Shown here: one piece after another, positions 1 through 11,052 of the stretch
Layout: every line of letters starts with the position of its first letter
How positions within the stretch are numbered: position 1 is the first letter of the stretch
Source: Otis tarda
Lineage: Eukaryota; Chordata; Aves; Otidiformes; Otididae
NCBI GenBank assembly: GCA_026413225.1
Contig: CM048560.1
Span: 11,054,001 to 11,118,000 of the forward strand
DNA: 64,000 nucleotides
Reading direction: 5' to 3'
Notes under the pieces: model-generated
Seen by the model: the letters and a program-made list of their open reading frames with translations, nothing else
Databases searched by the model: none
What the model was told of the DNA's origin: nothing
Made by a program: the position numbers and the translations under genes

Positions 1-1392
1 GCACAGTGAGGAAGAGGGACCTCTGAGGAGGAGATAGCAGACTTCTTGGGCATTTGATCTCATAAGAAGTATTTTGTAGTTTTCCACTACTGTAACCTTT
101 GAGGGTAGCTCACTGTTCTTCCTCATGGTCTTCTCCTAGACTTGCAGGCTTCTATACCAACTCTTAATTTTCCTTCTTTTTCTGCTTCTCCAATAATAAG
201 AAACCATTCATAGTTCAAGTTTAACATATTTTGTTTATTATGACTTTTGAAAAAATACAGCCCCAGATAAATATGTAATTCAGGAATGTATTTTCTGACC
301 TGTTTTGTAGGAAAGCCAGAACCAAGGTTCTGAACAGAGCTTCCTGGGGTCATTACTAAAATGCCTCTCTAATTTTATAAACTTATCCATGTGACATACA
401 ATACAGATTTATGTTGATGCATGGGGGAGAAATGGGCAAAGTTGGGCCAGCTTTTGAGTGTTTTCAGTAAGGTGCTCTTTCCCTGTTCCTGATCTTCTAA
501 CTAAGCCTAGTAATGATGTTTGCTTTCACTTCAAGACCAGAAAGTTATCTGTGTCTAATATATGTGCTGGTATAGAGCAGATCCTCTTTGCGTTTACTTC
601 TGTGCATTTTTTGGGGAAAGAACTGTTTTACTTAAAGTACATCTAAGCCAAATCTATGGATATTTGTGACTGTTTTCCTCCAGTTACCTGATCTGATCTA
701 GATTGCATTCAAGTAACAAATTACAAAGTGTAGACTTTCTTGTTCAAATCTTAAAATACTTGGAATTCTTATGTTGTAGCAGTATCAGAGCCAAAAGTAA
801 GATTTGGGATTGAGGGAGGTATGGTGCAAAATGACAGTCCAGCTTAATTTGAGTGAGATGTTAGTCTTCAGCGTCTGTCCTGCTGGGACATCCTGTGTTC
901 AAAGGCAGAATTCTGCATTGCTCATTTAGCAAATGAAATTTCTTGACTCACTTCTTCAGCACTGTTATGACAAATGATCCAGCCTCTCTTTGAGTTCCTC
1001 TTAGTGTTCAAGCTCTAAATTTCTGGCTTGGGACCTCCCTCAGTGTTTCATACACTCAAATTGTCAGAAAATTCCATGCTTAAATATTCTTCTGTTTGTC
1101 TTACTGTTCCTTGGTTTCAGTGAACTAATGATCAGTGAGTACTTCTGACTGGTGTTAGAGATCTAACTGGTAAAGATTAGATACAGGCTTTTGAAATATA
1201 GGTTTCTAGCTTATAAACTTACTCTTTAAAAGCAACAGATTCATCCAGTGTAATAGAATGACCAAATTTTTAAATGTCCTTATGCTGTGTGATTAGTTTC
1301 AAGCAAGTGTTACAAAATAACAGATTGCTCAGTGGTGCTAATCTCTGGGCCCTCTAAATACGTCCCCTTTGATTAGTTATTTTCTCTTTTAG
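1..1392 (+). other. SUCO intron (partial) at window start
   Basis: No open exon with usable splice sites was seen in this stretch. It ends in a TTTTAG acceptor at 1387-1392 that joins the first recognisable SUCO exon. The upstream SUCO exons, including those for the SUN domain, must lie before position 1. Confidence 0.8.
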
Positions 1393-1467
1393 ATGCTATC
1401 CTAAGTATGGTGAATATTGCTGCTAATATGCTCGGAGCCAAAACTGAAAAGTCATCTGAAGATGAAG
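1393..1467 (+). CDS. SUCO: SUCO coding exon ([18 protein letters not shown]...)
   Basis: This 75-bp exon starts in phase 2 (AT completes a GAT codon) and ends with one base of a Gly codon. It encodes [19 protein letters not shown] followed by an acidic end, matching the conserved helix downstream of the SUN domain. The acceptor is TTTTAG. The donor is AAG|GTTTGG, which departs from GTRAGT at +3, +4 and +6, and it is followed at once by a U-rich intron start. Confidence 0.93.
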
Positions 1468-4400
1468 GTTTGGGGTTTTTGTTTTGGGTTTTTTTTGTTT
1501 GTTTGTTTTATTGGGTTTTTTGTTTGTTTTTTAAAATAAAAGCATTCTGGAAAATTTAATTTATTTTTCTTAGTTTGTTTAATTTTCTGTGAGGAGTTGG
1601 ATGATCTATGTTTAAGTGACTTTTTTCACCTTTTATGACATACCTGATTAGTGCCATAGAATTCATATCCTACTGACTATGAAATGGAGAACAAAAATTC
1701 TGAATTTGCTGAGAAGGGAACAGATACAAAGATAACATACGTGTTTGTTAAGCTATAGTCTGAGATATTTACTGTCTGTATTACCCAACTTCAGTTGTAA
1801 AGTTTAACTTGCTCCTTCTTCCTGGAAATATTTTGAGACTGTCCATAACATCATATATGTTAACTGTCAGTAGCACTTTCATTCAAATAACTTTGAATGC
1901 ATGGCATCTGTAATTAATTGGGTAGTGCAGTTAATAATCTTAAAAAAACCAACCAAACAAAAAAAACCAACAAACCACCCACCTGCTTCCCCCAACCCCC
2001 CCCCCCCCCCAAAAAAACCAAAAAACTAAAAACCAAAAAAACCCCCTCTTGAATTCATTGAAAACAAACATGGGTTTGAGTTATGTTCACATTTTCCTCC
2101 TTTCTGCAGCAGGAAACAAAAGTATGTCTGATAATGTCACTGTCGCCCCTGCAACTTCTACAACTGCACCAAGACTGCCTGAACCAACTCCTGTTCCTTC
2201 TCCAGAGTAAGTGATTGGCGTTGGGTTTTTTCAGTGTGTTCCTAGCAGCCACTAACATGGAATGCTCAGGTATGGCATACTGCCATAAGTAGAAAGGCAA
2301 GTATTTGGTGAAATGTATAATATGGCAATGTACTAGCCAGGGAAATTTATTGCTTTAGTTACTGTTTATAGCTATTTCCATTATGAAATGTCTTGTTTTA
2401 ACACTTGATTACATGTCAGAATGTGTCACTAACTTTCTCAATTGTTTGTATTACTTTATTTTGAAGAAGTAGAGTGTTTTTCTCTTCAGGGCTGTTGCAC
2501 ATTTCTTGGGTGAAAACTGACCTAATATTCTTCCAGGTTTTGCAGGTCATCTCCTGCAAGGGAGATGAATTAGGAATATAAGTTGTATTGCTGAAACTTC
2601 AGTTCAATGGTATTGGCAAAAATTCTGGTTTAGAAGCTTATATTTTGCTAAAATTTTCTTGATGAAAATTTGTATGCAAAGATATGGAATTAGATTGGGA
2701 GGAGGAGTTGTATATCAATATTCTGTGGGGCTTTTTCGGTTGATTACAATTGTTTAGAATTGATTTGGCTAGTTAGAGCTGAGACTCTAGCTCTTGAATG
2801 TTAAGACATGACTTGTGCTCTATTTAGTGATTTTATGGTTTCCTAGTGCTCTGATTGTTGAGAGACTGAGGAAAGTCAGTGGGAAGGTTGTGATTCTTGC
2901 ATCTGAAGATTGCGGCAGAAGAGTAAGATGCTTGCTTTGTAAGAACTTAGTGATATTTAATTGATGACTTTTTTCAGGGTTGAGGGAAAGGGCGATATCT
3001 GATTGAGAAGGCTTGCTGTTTCAGAAGCAAGGGTTGAAATAATTTGTTTGCATATTGGGATTGAAAAACACCAGAGAAAATACTAACTTATAGAATTTCT
3101 GACTGTATAGAACCTGGCCTTCAGTCACTGGAATGATCTTTGCCAAGTTTCTAAAAGATACTACTTTTCCAGTCTTTGAGAGCAGGCATGTAAAATTGCT
3201 GAAGTAACATTGCATCTTTAACTCTTTCTTTGTAGACTTGTTACTACAGATATTCCACAGATAGATAAAGAGCAATTAATTGTGGATTTGACAAAAGAAA
3301 GTCCTATTGTCCAGCTAGTACAAGAGTATGAAGAAGATACAAGCCAGTCAACAGTAACCTTGCTGCCCAGTGATGATCAGGAGGAAGAAGCATCAGCATG
3401 GTTTGAACTTGAAACGGAAATATACTGCTGTGACATGGCAACGGCATGTTGTATTTCCACCTTTTCAGAATATCTGTTCAAATGGTGTTCAGTTGCAGTA
3501 GCCATGCATCGGCAGCGTAGTAAAACTGGAGGTAAACAAGGACAAGCTTACTCTGCTGATGTTCAGCAGCCTCAGGTGGTTCTGACAGAATCTATACATA
3601 TGTTAATAGATGAGCCTCTGCCTGAGCAATCAGACGGCAAAGTTGAGAGACCATCTGGGTCTGCTCTTGCGGTTGACTTCAGCAGTGTAGTCCATGAGGA
3701 GATCAGTAATGAGACCACAGATTCGATTGAACTGGAACCAAGCCATCCTCAAACTGTCTCTCCATCCGTCCTCTTAGAAGTTACTTCTGAAGTTAAGTCA
3801 TTGCCAACAACAGACATGATGTTGGAGCCTGCAAAAGAAGATGCAGGCCAGGTAGCACCAAGGGTGACTCCTCAGGTGGATATACCTGAGATAAGTGCAG
3901 AAACAGAAAAGGCAGAGAGCTCTGTTGCAGAAGAAAACCCTGTAGCTTCTGAGACCAGTGTGGTCCCTGAGGTGAAGGAGATGAGCACAAGAGAGACTAT
4001 TGCTACTCCAGTGATTTCAAAGCCTACAGAGACTGTTCTGCAGCCGGAATATACAGCAGGCATGTTAGCCAGTGATGCTGGAGAAGGAAAGGAAAGCACT
4101 CCAGAAATGCAGAAAACTGTTTTGCCTCCTGTTGAGTCTTCTGTATCTGCTGAAACCAAGGAGGATGATCAGGCGACTGAAGAAGCTTTAATGGCGATTC
4201 CGGTCTCTGGGGGACCACAGAGAACAGCTACAGACTTCTATGCTGAATTGCAGAATTCAACAGATCTAGGCTATGCTAACGGAAATCTTATTCATGGATC
4301 TAATCAAAAGGAGTCCGTCTTCATGCGCCTTAATAATCGCATAAAAGCCTTGGAAGTAAACATGTCTCTCAGCAGCCGTTATTTAGAAGAACTTAGTCAG

Positions 4401-7400
4401 AGGTAAGTCTGAGGAAGACTGGTGAGAGTCTACCGTATGTAAACTTGATTTAAGTCAGCTGTACAAAGGAACATACACGTAGGGAAAATAGTACAGTAGA
4501 AGTAGAGTATAACATAAATCACAGCATAAAGCTTTATGGAAAATTGAGAAAAATACCTAATCCGAGGTAGCTACCAGAGACTGTCTGTGTGTCAGGAGTT
4601 CTCTTTCTGCATTTTCAAAGACAATCACATTTATTTTGTTTTAAGGAATATTACTGTGGTTTTTTTAAAAGGATAAAGTGTTGCCAGGATGTAAGCGCTA
4701 ACCCTGTCCATAATCCTTTCAACAAAGTGGCACATCCTTCTGTTGCTGTTACACTGAGTGACACAGACCTACAATGCCTTCCTGACTGAACTGATTGTTT
4801 CCACTTAAAGTACCATGTTATCTGTAATAACTCATGTTGAGGAAGGGAGCATTGAGAGGGAACCCAGAACTTTCTGTGAGGGATATATTTATATTAGTGT
4901 TTATCTGTGATGCTCCTTAGCCATAAGAGAATCAGGAAATTGTACCCACTTCAGAATTGGTTCCCAGGAAGGGGCTCTTCATTATATTTGCTGTTGTGCA
5001 GTCACTAAATTAGTGCGAAGCTCTAAGGTGTTGAAATAGATTTGAATTCAACCTTGGGGGAAAAAAAAAAACACCCCACCAAAAAACCTAGAGACACATA
5101 CATCCCTGTTTTATGTCTGAAACTTTAAATACTGCTTGACATTTAAATAAAACTTGGGCAAAGAGAAGCTTTCCTCTGCCACAGTGGTATTTTTCTGAAG
5201 ACAGTCTAGTGCTGAGGAGTTTTATGAACTAGCATTTCAGACTTTTACACTCTTTGTTTTAGGTACCGAAAGCAAATGGAAGAAATGCAGAAGGCTTTCA
5301 ATAAAACAATAATAAAACTTCAGAACACCTCAAGAATAGCAGAAGAGCAGGTATGGTTTGTTGGAGTACTTAAGCGTTTTCCTACTTAGGAAAGTTTTCC
5401 TTTAAGGAGGAGTTGCAAGGAGGTGCAGAAATTCTTTCAGTTGAAGATTTTTATTAGCTGTGTATCTGCCTTTTAAAAGTAACTTCATTTCATGCTTCCC
5501 AATTTTTTCTCTGTAATAAAATTTTTAGATATATTCCCAGTTTTTTAGAATAAAGCTACTTCCAGCTCTGTTTCCTGCTTTTTGTATTTGAAGAAAAAAA
5601 ATCAGTTGTCAGGTGGTAATGGCTAATACTCTTAACTTTTTCATTGACAAAGACCTTTATCAAGGTCATTTCCAGCCTGTGTTTCTTGGTTGTAGCTGCA
5701 CTAAAAACCACTTTTTTCCTTTGAACTTGGTTTGTTTTTAATCTCTGATTTAAAGTTTTGATAGACAATTGCCCTGATATTGCTGAAGAGACCTAACCTC
5801 TAGAAAGGGAGAAGGGGTATAGCAGTGGCTTATGCCAAATTTGCATTTGAAAGGGTAGTTAGTGCATGGAACAAAAGCTTTCATTCATTGTTTAAAATGC
5901 GATTCAAGGAAGTGGGAGCTGAAGGAGAGGTTTTCTCTGCCGTTGAGGCTGTCCTGAGCAACTGTGCAATACAGTGCTACCAGCAGTGCTGAGTAATCAC
6001 TAAAGCAACTGTGAATGTGGCATAGCAGGCTTGATCCCAAACTGTCTGAAAATTTCTGAAGTGCAGTCCCAGGCATGTAGTTTGCTCATCTATCAGCAAT
6101 GAAGAAAATTGTAACTTCCCTCAGATTGTACACATGCTCTTCTCTGCTTTTTTTTAAGTGTCAAATGCTGATCAATCTGAGGTGCTTCTCTTGGTTAACC
6201 TCTCCAATATTTTGCTCACCTTTATTTCTCGTAGGAGTAAGAATCCTTTTAGGGCTTTTTCCAGGAAGGAGATGATAGCTGCAAGGGACTCATTCCTGGC
6301 TGGCTTAGGCTTCTGTCATTAAATGGCTGGTGCCCTGATCCCAGAGCAGAAGCTACGTGTCAGCCCTTAGACTTTAGCTCTGCCTGGTCATCTGCAGGTG
6401 TATTTTGTCACATGACTGACAGTACTCATCTTCCTGATAGTCATTGCATGGAGCTGGCTACTTAATCTGCCCTTAATGAAGACAGCAGAAGTCACTGTAA
6501 TAAAATGTACTTGGCATAAAGTTACAGAACGTTGATAGGTAAAAATGTTGGGGTTTTTCAGTGTGTGTATGACTAATGCTGTTTAAGCAGCTTCAGATGT
6601 TAGATGGAAGTTGTGTTGAAAACAATGCTGAATAGGTCATGTTGCTACAAAATGCCTGACTGTGTCAGATAGAACATTACCATGGTGCATGTGAGAGTAT
6701 ATGATAGTGGGAGCTTGACAAATGAATAGCATGGCCGTAACACTCTTTAACGCAGGATCAGCGGCAAACGGAAGCAATCCAGCTGTTACAAGCACAGCTC
6801 ACCAACATGACGCAGATGGTTTCCAATCTGTCAACAACTGTGGCGGAATTAAAACGTGAGGTAATGTAATTCAGCAATATGGCACAAGAACTCAAAGGAA
6901 ACAGATGCATAAACATATCTCAATTTGAAGAGACCTGGAGTCTGTAAATGAAGCTTTTCATCTGAGAAGTTGTCTGTAGTGTTGCTTTTAGCCTACTTTA
7001 GCAGCTGGCCAAAGGAGGGGAGGAAAGTCTGAGTAGCTAGAGCTGTCTTGTGCACAGCAAGATTGGTAATAATTTCTACTACAGCCCTGCTAGTCGCATG
7101 ATTGTAGTCTGAGCTAATGACAAAGATAAATCTTAGAATAACTTAATATTTCAGCCTTCCTTTGGTGCGTTGGAATAGATACTGTTCTGTTAAATGATTC
7201 TTAATGAAACTAGAAAACTAGCCACTGACTTTGAAATGACAGTAGTAAGATTTGTTGCACATCTAGAACATTTGACATGTGTCAGAGGGAATGGTAAAGT
7301 TCATGCTTCCAGAAGTTTTGTGGCACTTGCTGTGTTATATACCCAGTTATATTGCATGGCTTTGTTATGTAGGCTCAGTAAAATGGGATACTTTGCAGTG

Positions 7401-10400
7401 TCCAGCGTTTGTATTGTCCACTTAAATATGTAAGAGTCTTGTTGTAGGAAGTTCAGGGTACTGGCTGCTGTTAGAACTGGGCTGTAGTAACAGATGAGTA
7501 TGTTGAGGGTTGCACTCTTGACTCCTGAATGGGAGACTCACATGGCTAAGAAACCCTTCTCCTTTCTTCTCTGGCTATTTTAGGGGCATCTTGGCAACAA
7601 TACTAGGAACATGTTCTCTCAAATGTTTATGTTCTCCAGCCTGGAATTTCAAGCAGTACCATAAATGACCTTTTTTTTGTGCATGTTTCCAAAGATATCT
7701 CGTGGGCTGTTTTCCAACACATAATGAGACTCTTTGCCTGTCTGGCTAAGCTCCTGTTCAAGTGCTGTGGTTTTAAGCAGGATTTGACAGTGGTGATCAT
7801 AAGGGTATGTTAGATGAGTATCCTGGAAGTTGAACACACGGCTGTCCCTGAACTTAGTTCTGGTACCTGAGTCTATTGTCTGAGACATTTGCTTGTTATG
7901 AAATGAGGAGTCATGTTCCTTGTCTTTTCTGAAGTTTTTGTATCACTTCTAGGATCTTAGTATGTTTAAGATAGATTTTAATAGGAAAACAACTGTGCAA
8001 TTAATTTTTTTAATTATCTGTGGAATACCCTGGATTTCAGCTTACATATAATTCCAGTAAGCTTCATCTCCCAATCTTCGGAAATGAACATACTTGGAAA
8101 AAATCTTTCTGCTAGGTTGTGAAATGAAGAGTGTTCAGAAAGATGAAACCCATTGAATCAAGTGATCTTAATGGTATTTATTCTGTGAAGTACTGCAGTG
8201 TCAACTGATGAAAAGTATCACATAAAATTGAGATAGTATTACATCCATCTCAACTGTAAAACAAGTTACTTCCTTAGTACACTTTCTTATGGAAAGTATA
8301 TTACTTTCAGATAGGTTTGAATGCTCTTTGCAAGGGGTGGCTGCTTCTTTAAGTTACAATAATACCATAGTTGAAGTCTTGTCCTGTGTTACCAGCTAGT
8401 GGTTTTCAGCCTTCAGTCCTTTAATGCTATGTAGCTGATAAGCCGCATTGAACCTCTGAAAAAAATACTCAAATTTGAACAAGTGTTCAGTGAAATGGAA
8501 GGGAAGTGACTTGAGAACATGTCAGTTGTGTTTTTTTAAGACTTTAATGTTTAAAAGATGAGAATAATAGTATCATTAAATTATTCTTTAACTGTATCAT
8601 TCTTCCAGGTTTCTGATCGGCAGACGTACCTTGTGATTTCTCTGCTTCTCTGTGTCATTCTGGGCTTGGTGCTTTGTGTGCAGCGGTGCAGAGGCAATTC
8701 TCAGTTCTGTGAAGATTACCTCTCAAAAATTCCCAAAAGTAATCACTACCCTAGCCCCAAAAGGTAATGTATTTATATTTGAAACGTAATTGTTCTTGCA
8801 GGTTTTATTGATATTTCCTGAATCTGCTGGGACTGGCACATCTGCTTTAATCCAGAATCTTCTTTTTGCCAGCTCAGAATTGATAGCAAAGAGCCACAGC
8901 TGCTTTGTAGTAATGCTCTCCTAGGAATGTTTTGGGGCTACTGCACTTAACGTGCCTTGATAGCTTGTTGCAAATACAGTACTCTGTTTGCCAGGCTTTC
9001 TTGGGCACCTCAGCAAATAATTCTGTCCTTCTGCCAAAGAAGTTTCTTAATGAAAAATATGTTTAAAAAGCTTTGTGGATTTTTTCCCAGGTGTTTTTCC
9101 TCCTATGATGATATGAATTTGAAAAGAAGAACTTCTCTTCCACTGGTCAGATCACAGTCTTTTCAGCTAGCTGGTAAAGAAGGTATTATTCACATATTGT
9201 ACATCTAGTCTCTAGTGTTACTCTTAGTGCTATACGATGTGTTTGTTACTGCGAGTGGATGAAAATGGAATCGCAGGTTAATGTTGAAGTACGCTGGAAT
9301 AATAGTTCATGTATACATTCTGTAGGATAAGGTGGCTCGTAACAAATTACCAGACACTCTCAGAACTGTGCTAAATTATGCAAAAACATTAAATGTAGTC
9401 TTTGCTGTTGTTTGTGCTCTACAGATGTTTTCTTGGGCTTAGTAGCAATCCATGCAGGCATTTGGGTCTACAAAGCTGTGAAGCTTGCAGAAAGTGGCGT
9501 TTATTTTTTTAATGCCAGATGTGGCAAGTCTGAATGCCCTACTTTTCAGAAGTCCTGATAGCCTGTCTTTGAAACTTGGCAGATGTTTAGGATCCAAATT
9601 TATCAGCCATAGTAAGAAAATTTAGACTATTTATCTTGGCTTGGGTATGAGAAATGATCTGATCTTTTCAGTATTCATGTATTTGGGACAACTGAATTTT
9701 GATTTCTTAGGCTATCATCATTGTGCAAAACAGAAAGCATTGCAGATCATAGTAGCTACCAAGTGTACAACTGACACTGGTTTTCTGAGTGCAGCAAACT
9801 TGCTTCATGGGTTTTTGTACTGTGAATAAAACTGCATGAAAACTTGTGAGGCGAATTGAGAACATGTTGCAATAGAGACTAGCTAAGGTATAGATTTTTT
9901 TTTTGCAAAACCATGCTTTTTCTGAATTCTCCCCTGCTTTGGCTTGGAAGAATAATTTACAAAGCCCTGATAAAGGAATGCCAGGCAGGTCTCATGTCAT
10001 CTGTGTCTTTGATAGGTACACATGCTTCTAGTATCTGTCCTGTTGTGGGCAGGCTGCGCACTTAACACCATTATATTGGTAACAGCTTCTGTTTGTAGAA
10101 GCTAACTCTTGCTGACTGTTGCTCCTTTCCCCAGAGGATGTTCTCTGCACCTCTTCTATGGCCTAATCTATCAGGAGGTCCAGTGTATATCACTGACAGC
10201 TGCCACGGCAGCATAGGGGAGTTCCTCAGTGTGTTGACTTCACTTTCAGCGTTCATGTGTTGTGCCTCCGCTAACTTGTAACAGGAGCAGGAACGTGTGT
10301 GATAAGTGAATATTTTGTCATGCTGCTGTTTGTGGTCTTCTAGTGCTGGCAGTGTCAGGGCTGCTAAAGTTATGTTCCCTCTCTTACAGTGGATCCAGAG

Positions 10401-11052
10401 GACCTGTACATCGTAGAACCCCTGAAGTTTTCACCAGAGAAGAAGGTAGGGTGGCTGTGGGTTGGGCAGGCTGAGTCAAGTCTGTTTCTGCCTGCAGGTG
10501 GTGCATGTCTCAGCTGCTCTCCCTTGTGCCAGTTCCTAGGCTAGGTTTTTATGCTCTGCTAGCCTTCCAGAACCTAACTGTTCCTCTTTTTACTTGTGGT
10601 TTCAGAAAAAGCGTTGTAAATACAAAAGTGAAAAAATAGAGACTATTAAGCCAACAACAGAGCCTCTGCATCCAGTAGCCAATGGGGAAATTAAAGGAAG
10701 GAAGCTGTTTACGAACCAGAGGGACTTCTCTAACATTGGGGAAGTTGATCACTCTTCGTATAAGGGTCCTCCATCTGAAGGAAGCTCCGAAACATCATCG
10801 CAGTCTGAGGAGTCCTATTTTTGTGGCATTTCAGCATGTACGAGTCTGTGCAATGGACAGACCCAAAAGACAAAAACTGAGAAGAGGGCTATAAAACGAA
10901 GACGGTCTAAAGTTTCAGACCAAGGGAAGCTCATAAAAACTCTAATACAGACTAAGTCAGGGTCAATGCCAAGCCTGCAAGACATAATCAAAGGAAACAA
11001 AGATATAACAGTGGGAACACTTGGTGTCACGGCAGTTTCTGGACACATCTAA
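1393..11052 (+). CDS. SUCO: SUCO (SUN domain-containing ossification factor), C-terminal nine coding exons, 5'-partial
   Basis: Joined coding exons are 1393-1467, 2113-2206, 3236-4402, 5263-5350, 6756-6860, 8609-8763, 9091-9182, 10390-10445 and 10606-11052. All have AG/GT borders and the reading frame is continuous, giving about 758 residues to the TAA stop. SUCO is a single-pass rough-ER membrane protein (Slp1/Osteopotentia family) needed for type I collagen production and bone formation. The window lacks the signal peptide and SUN domain, which lie upstream. In order it shows an acidic, Ser/Thr/Glu-rich linker, a Cys-rich hydrophobic patch, a coiled coil with five N-x-S/T sequons, one transmembrane helix ([18 protein letters not shown]), and a basic Ser-rich cytoplasmic tail ending in TAVSGHI. 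The coiled coil, membrane segment and tail match the vertebrate protein as I remember it, almost without gaps. FASLG follows on the same strand, as in human. Exons are listed separately below. Confidence 0.96.
1468..2112 (+). other. SUCO intron with T/G-rich and C/A-rich low-complexity tracts
   Basis: The first 75 bases are T-rich with GGG/TTTT blocks (about 1471-1545). An A/C-rich stretch with a 15-C run (1996-2010) lies about 100 bases before the acceptor. The 3' end carries two tandem CAG acceptors (2107-2112). Nothing else was recognised. Confidence 0.85.
2113..2206 (+). CDS. SUCO: SUCO coding exon ([13 protein letters not shown]...)
   Basis: This 94-bp exon encodes a Thr/Pro-rich linker, [13 protein letters not shown]...PTPVPSPE. 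It starts with GA completing GGA and ends two bases into a Glu codon at a strong GTAAGT donor. The acceptor is a CAGCAG tandem: starting at 2110 instead of 2113 would add a codon without changing the frame. I chose 2113 because it gives the GNKS start I remember for the mammalian protein. Confidence 0.92.
2207..3235 (+). other. SUCO intron
   Basis: A 1029-bp intron with a GTAAGT donor and a TTTGTAG acceptor. No repeat family or RNA gene was recognised in it. Confidence 0.85.
3236..4402 (+). CDS. SUCO: SUCO large coding exon: acidic linker, Cys-rich patch and start of coiled coil
   Basis: This 1167-bp exon encodes about 389 residues. It starts [19 protein letters not shown], in frame with the base carried from the previous exon. 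It then has the acidic [19 protein letters not shown] region and a Cys-rich hydrophobic patch ([19 protein letters not shown]). A long Glu/Pro/Ser/Thr-rich low-complexity linker follows, with many Val-Pro and Ser-Glu pairs typical of a disordered spacer. It ends in the conserved [17 protein letters not shown] motif and the start of the coiled coil ([19 protein letters not shown]). The donor after CAGAG is GTAAGT. It is the largest coding exon in the window. Confidence 0.95.
4403..5262 (+). other. SUCO intron
   Basis: An 860-bp intron with a GTAAGT donor and a GTTTTAG acceptor. It has a short A-rich tract near 5061-5087 and no other recognisable feature. Confidence 0.85.
5263..5350 (+). CDS. 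SUCO: SUCO coding exon: coiled-coil stalk, first part
   Basis: This 88-bp exon completes an Arg codon and encodes [19 protein letters not shown]...SRIAEEQ. It has heptad-type spacing of hydrophobic residues and two sequons, NKT and NTS. It ends in phase 0 at AGCAG|GTATGG. It is nearly identical to the mammalian protein as I remember it. Confidence 0.96.
5351..6755 (+). other. SUCO intron
   Basis: A 1405-bp intron from a GTATGG donor to an ACGCAG acceptor. No RNA gene or repeat family was recognised. Confidence 0.85.
6756..6860 (+). CDS. SUCO: SUCO coding exon: coiled-coil stalk, second part
   Basis: This 105-bp, phase 0-0 exon encodes [20 protein letters not shown] followed by [15 protein letters not shown]. 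It continues the coiled coil and adds two sequons, NMT and NLS. The donor after CGTGAG is GTAATG. Sequons on both sides of the exon junctions fit an ER-lumenal stalk. Confidence 0.96.
6861..8608 (+). other. SUCO intron
   Basis: A 1748-bp intron from a GTAATG donor to a TTCTTCCAG acceptor. A small inverted repeat (TTGAGAT...ATCTCAA, near 8228-8253) is the only structure seen; it is too short to call an RNA gene. Confidence 0.85.
8609..8763 (+). CDS. SUCO: SUCO coding exon: transmembrane segment
   Basis: This 155-bp exon encodes [19 protein letters not shown] followed by [14 protein letters not shown] and a Lys/Ser/Pro segment ([13 protein letters not shown]). The 18-residue hydrophobic run followed by Gln-Arg-Cys-Arg marks the single membrane span with a basic cytoplasmic flank. 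It ends two bases into an Arg codon at AAAAG|GTAATG. Confidence 0.96.
8764..9090 (+). other. SUCO intron
   Basis: A 327-bp intron with a GTAATG donor and a TTTTCCCAG acceptor. Nothing else was seen. Confidence 0.85.
9091..9182 (+). CDS. SUCO: SUCO coding exon: cytoplasmic tail, [13 protein letters not shown] segment
   Basis: This 92-bp exon completes an Arg codon, then encodes [20 protein letters not shown] and [10 protein letters not shown], a conserved Ser-rich basic cytoplasmic segment. It ends one base into the next codon at GAAG|GTATTA. Confidence 0.95.
9183..10389 (+). other. SUCO intron
   Basis: A 1207-bp intron from a GTATTA donor to a CTCTTACAG acceptor. No recognisable element was found. 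Confidence 0.85.
10390..10445 (+). CDS. SUCO: SUCO coding exon: cytoplasmic tail, [18 protein letters not shown] segment
   Basis: This 56-bp exon completes a Val codon and encodes [18 protein letters not shown], a strongly conserved tail motif. It ends in phase 0 at AAGAAG|GTAGGG. The following intron is only 160 bp (10446-10605), the shortest in the window. Confidence 0.95.
10606..11052 (+). CDS. SUCO: SUCO terminal coding exon
   Basis: This 447-bp coding segment opens [16 protein letters not shown] after a TTTCAG acceptor. It contains the conserved [19 protein letters not shown] and [19 protein letters not shown] motifs, a basic cluster (KRRRSKVSD) and the C-terminal [11 protein letters not shown] before TAA at 11050-11052. 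The tail is cytoplasmic, because it lies after the membrane span. Its length and end agree with the vertebrate protein. Confidence 0.96.
   Translation, partial: KKRCKYKSEKIETIKPTTEPLHPVANGEIKGRKLFTNQRDFSNIGEVDHSSYKGPPSEGSSETSSQSEESYFCGISACTSLCNGQTQKTKTEKRAIKRRRSKVSDQGKLIKTLIQTKSGSMPSLQDIIKGNKDITVGTLGVTAVSGHI

Noticed and set aside
8228-8253. Small hairpin in a SUCO intron as a possible snoRNA or microRNA
   Set aside because: The stem is only 7 bp, and no C/D, H/ACA or precursor-length pairing was seen.
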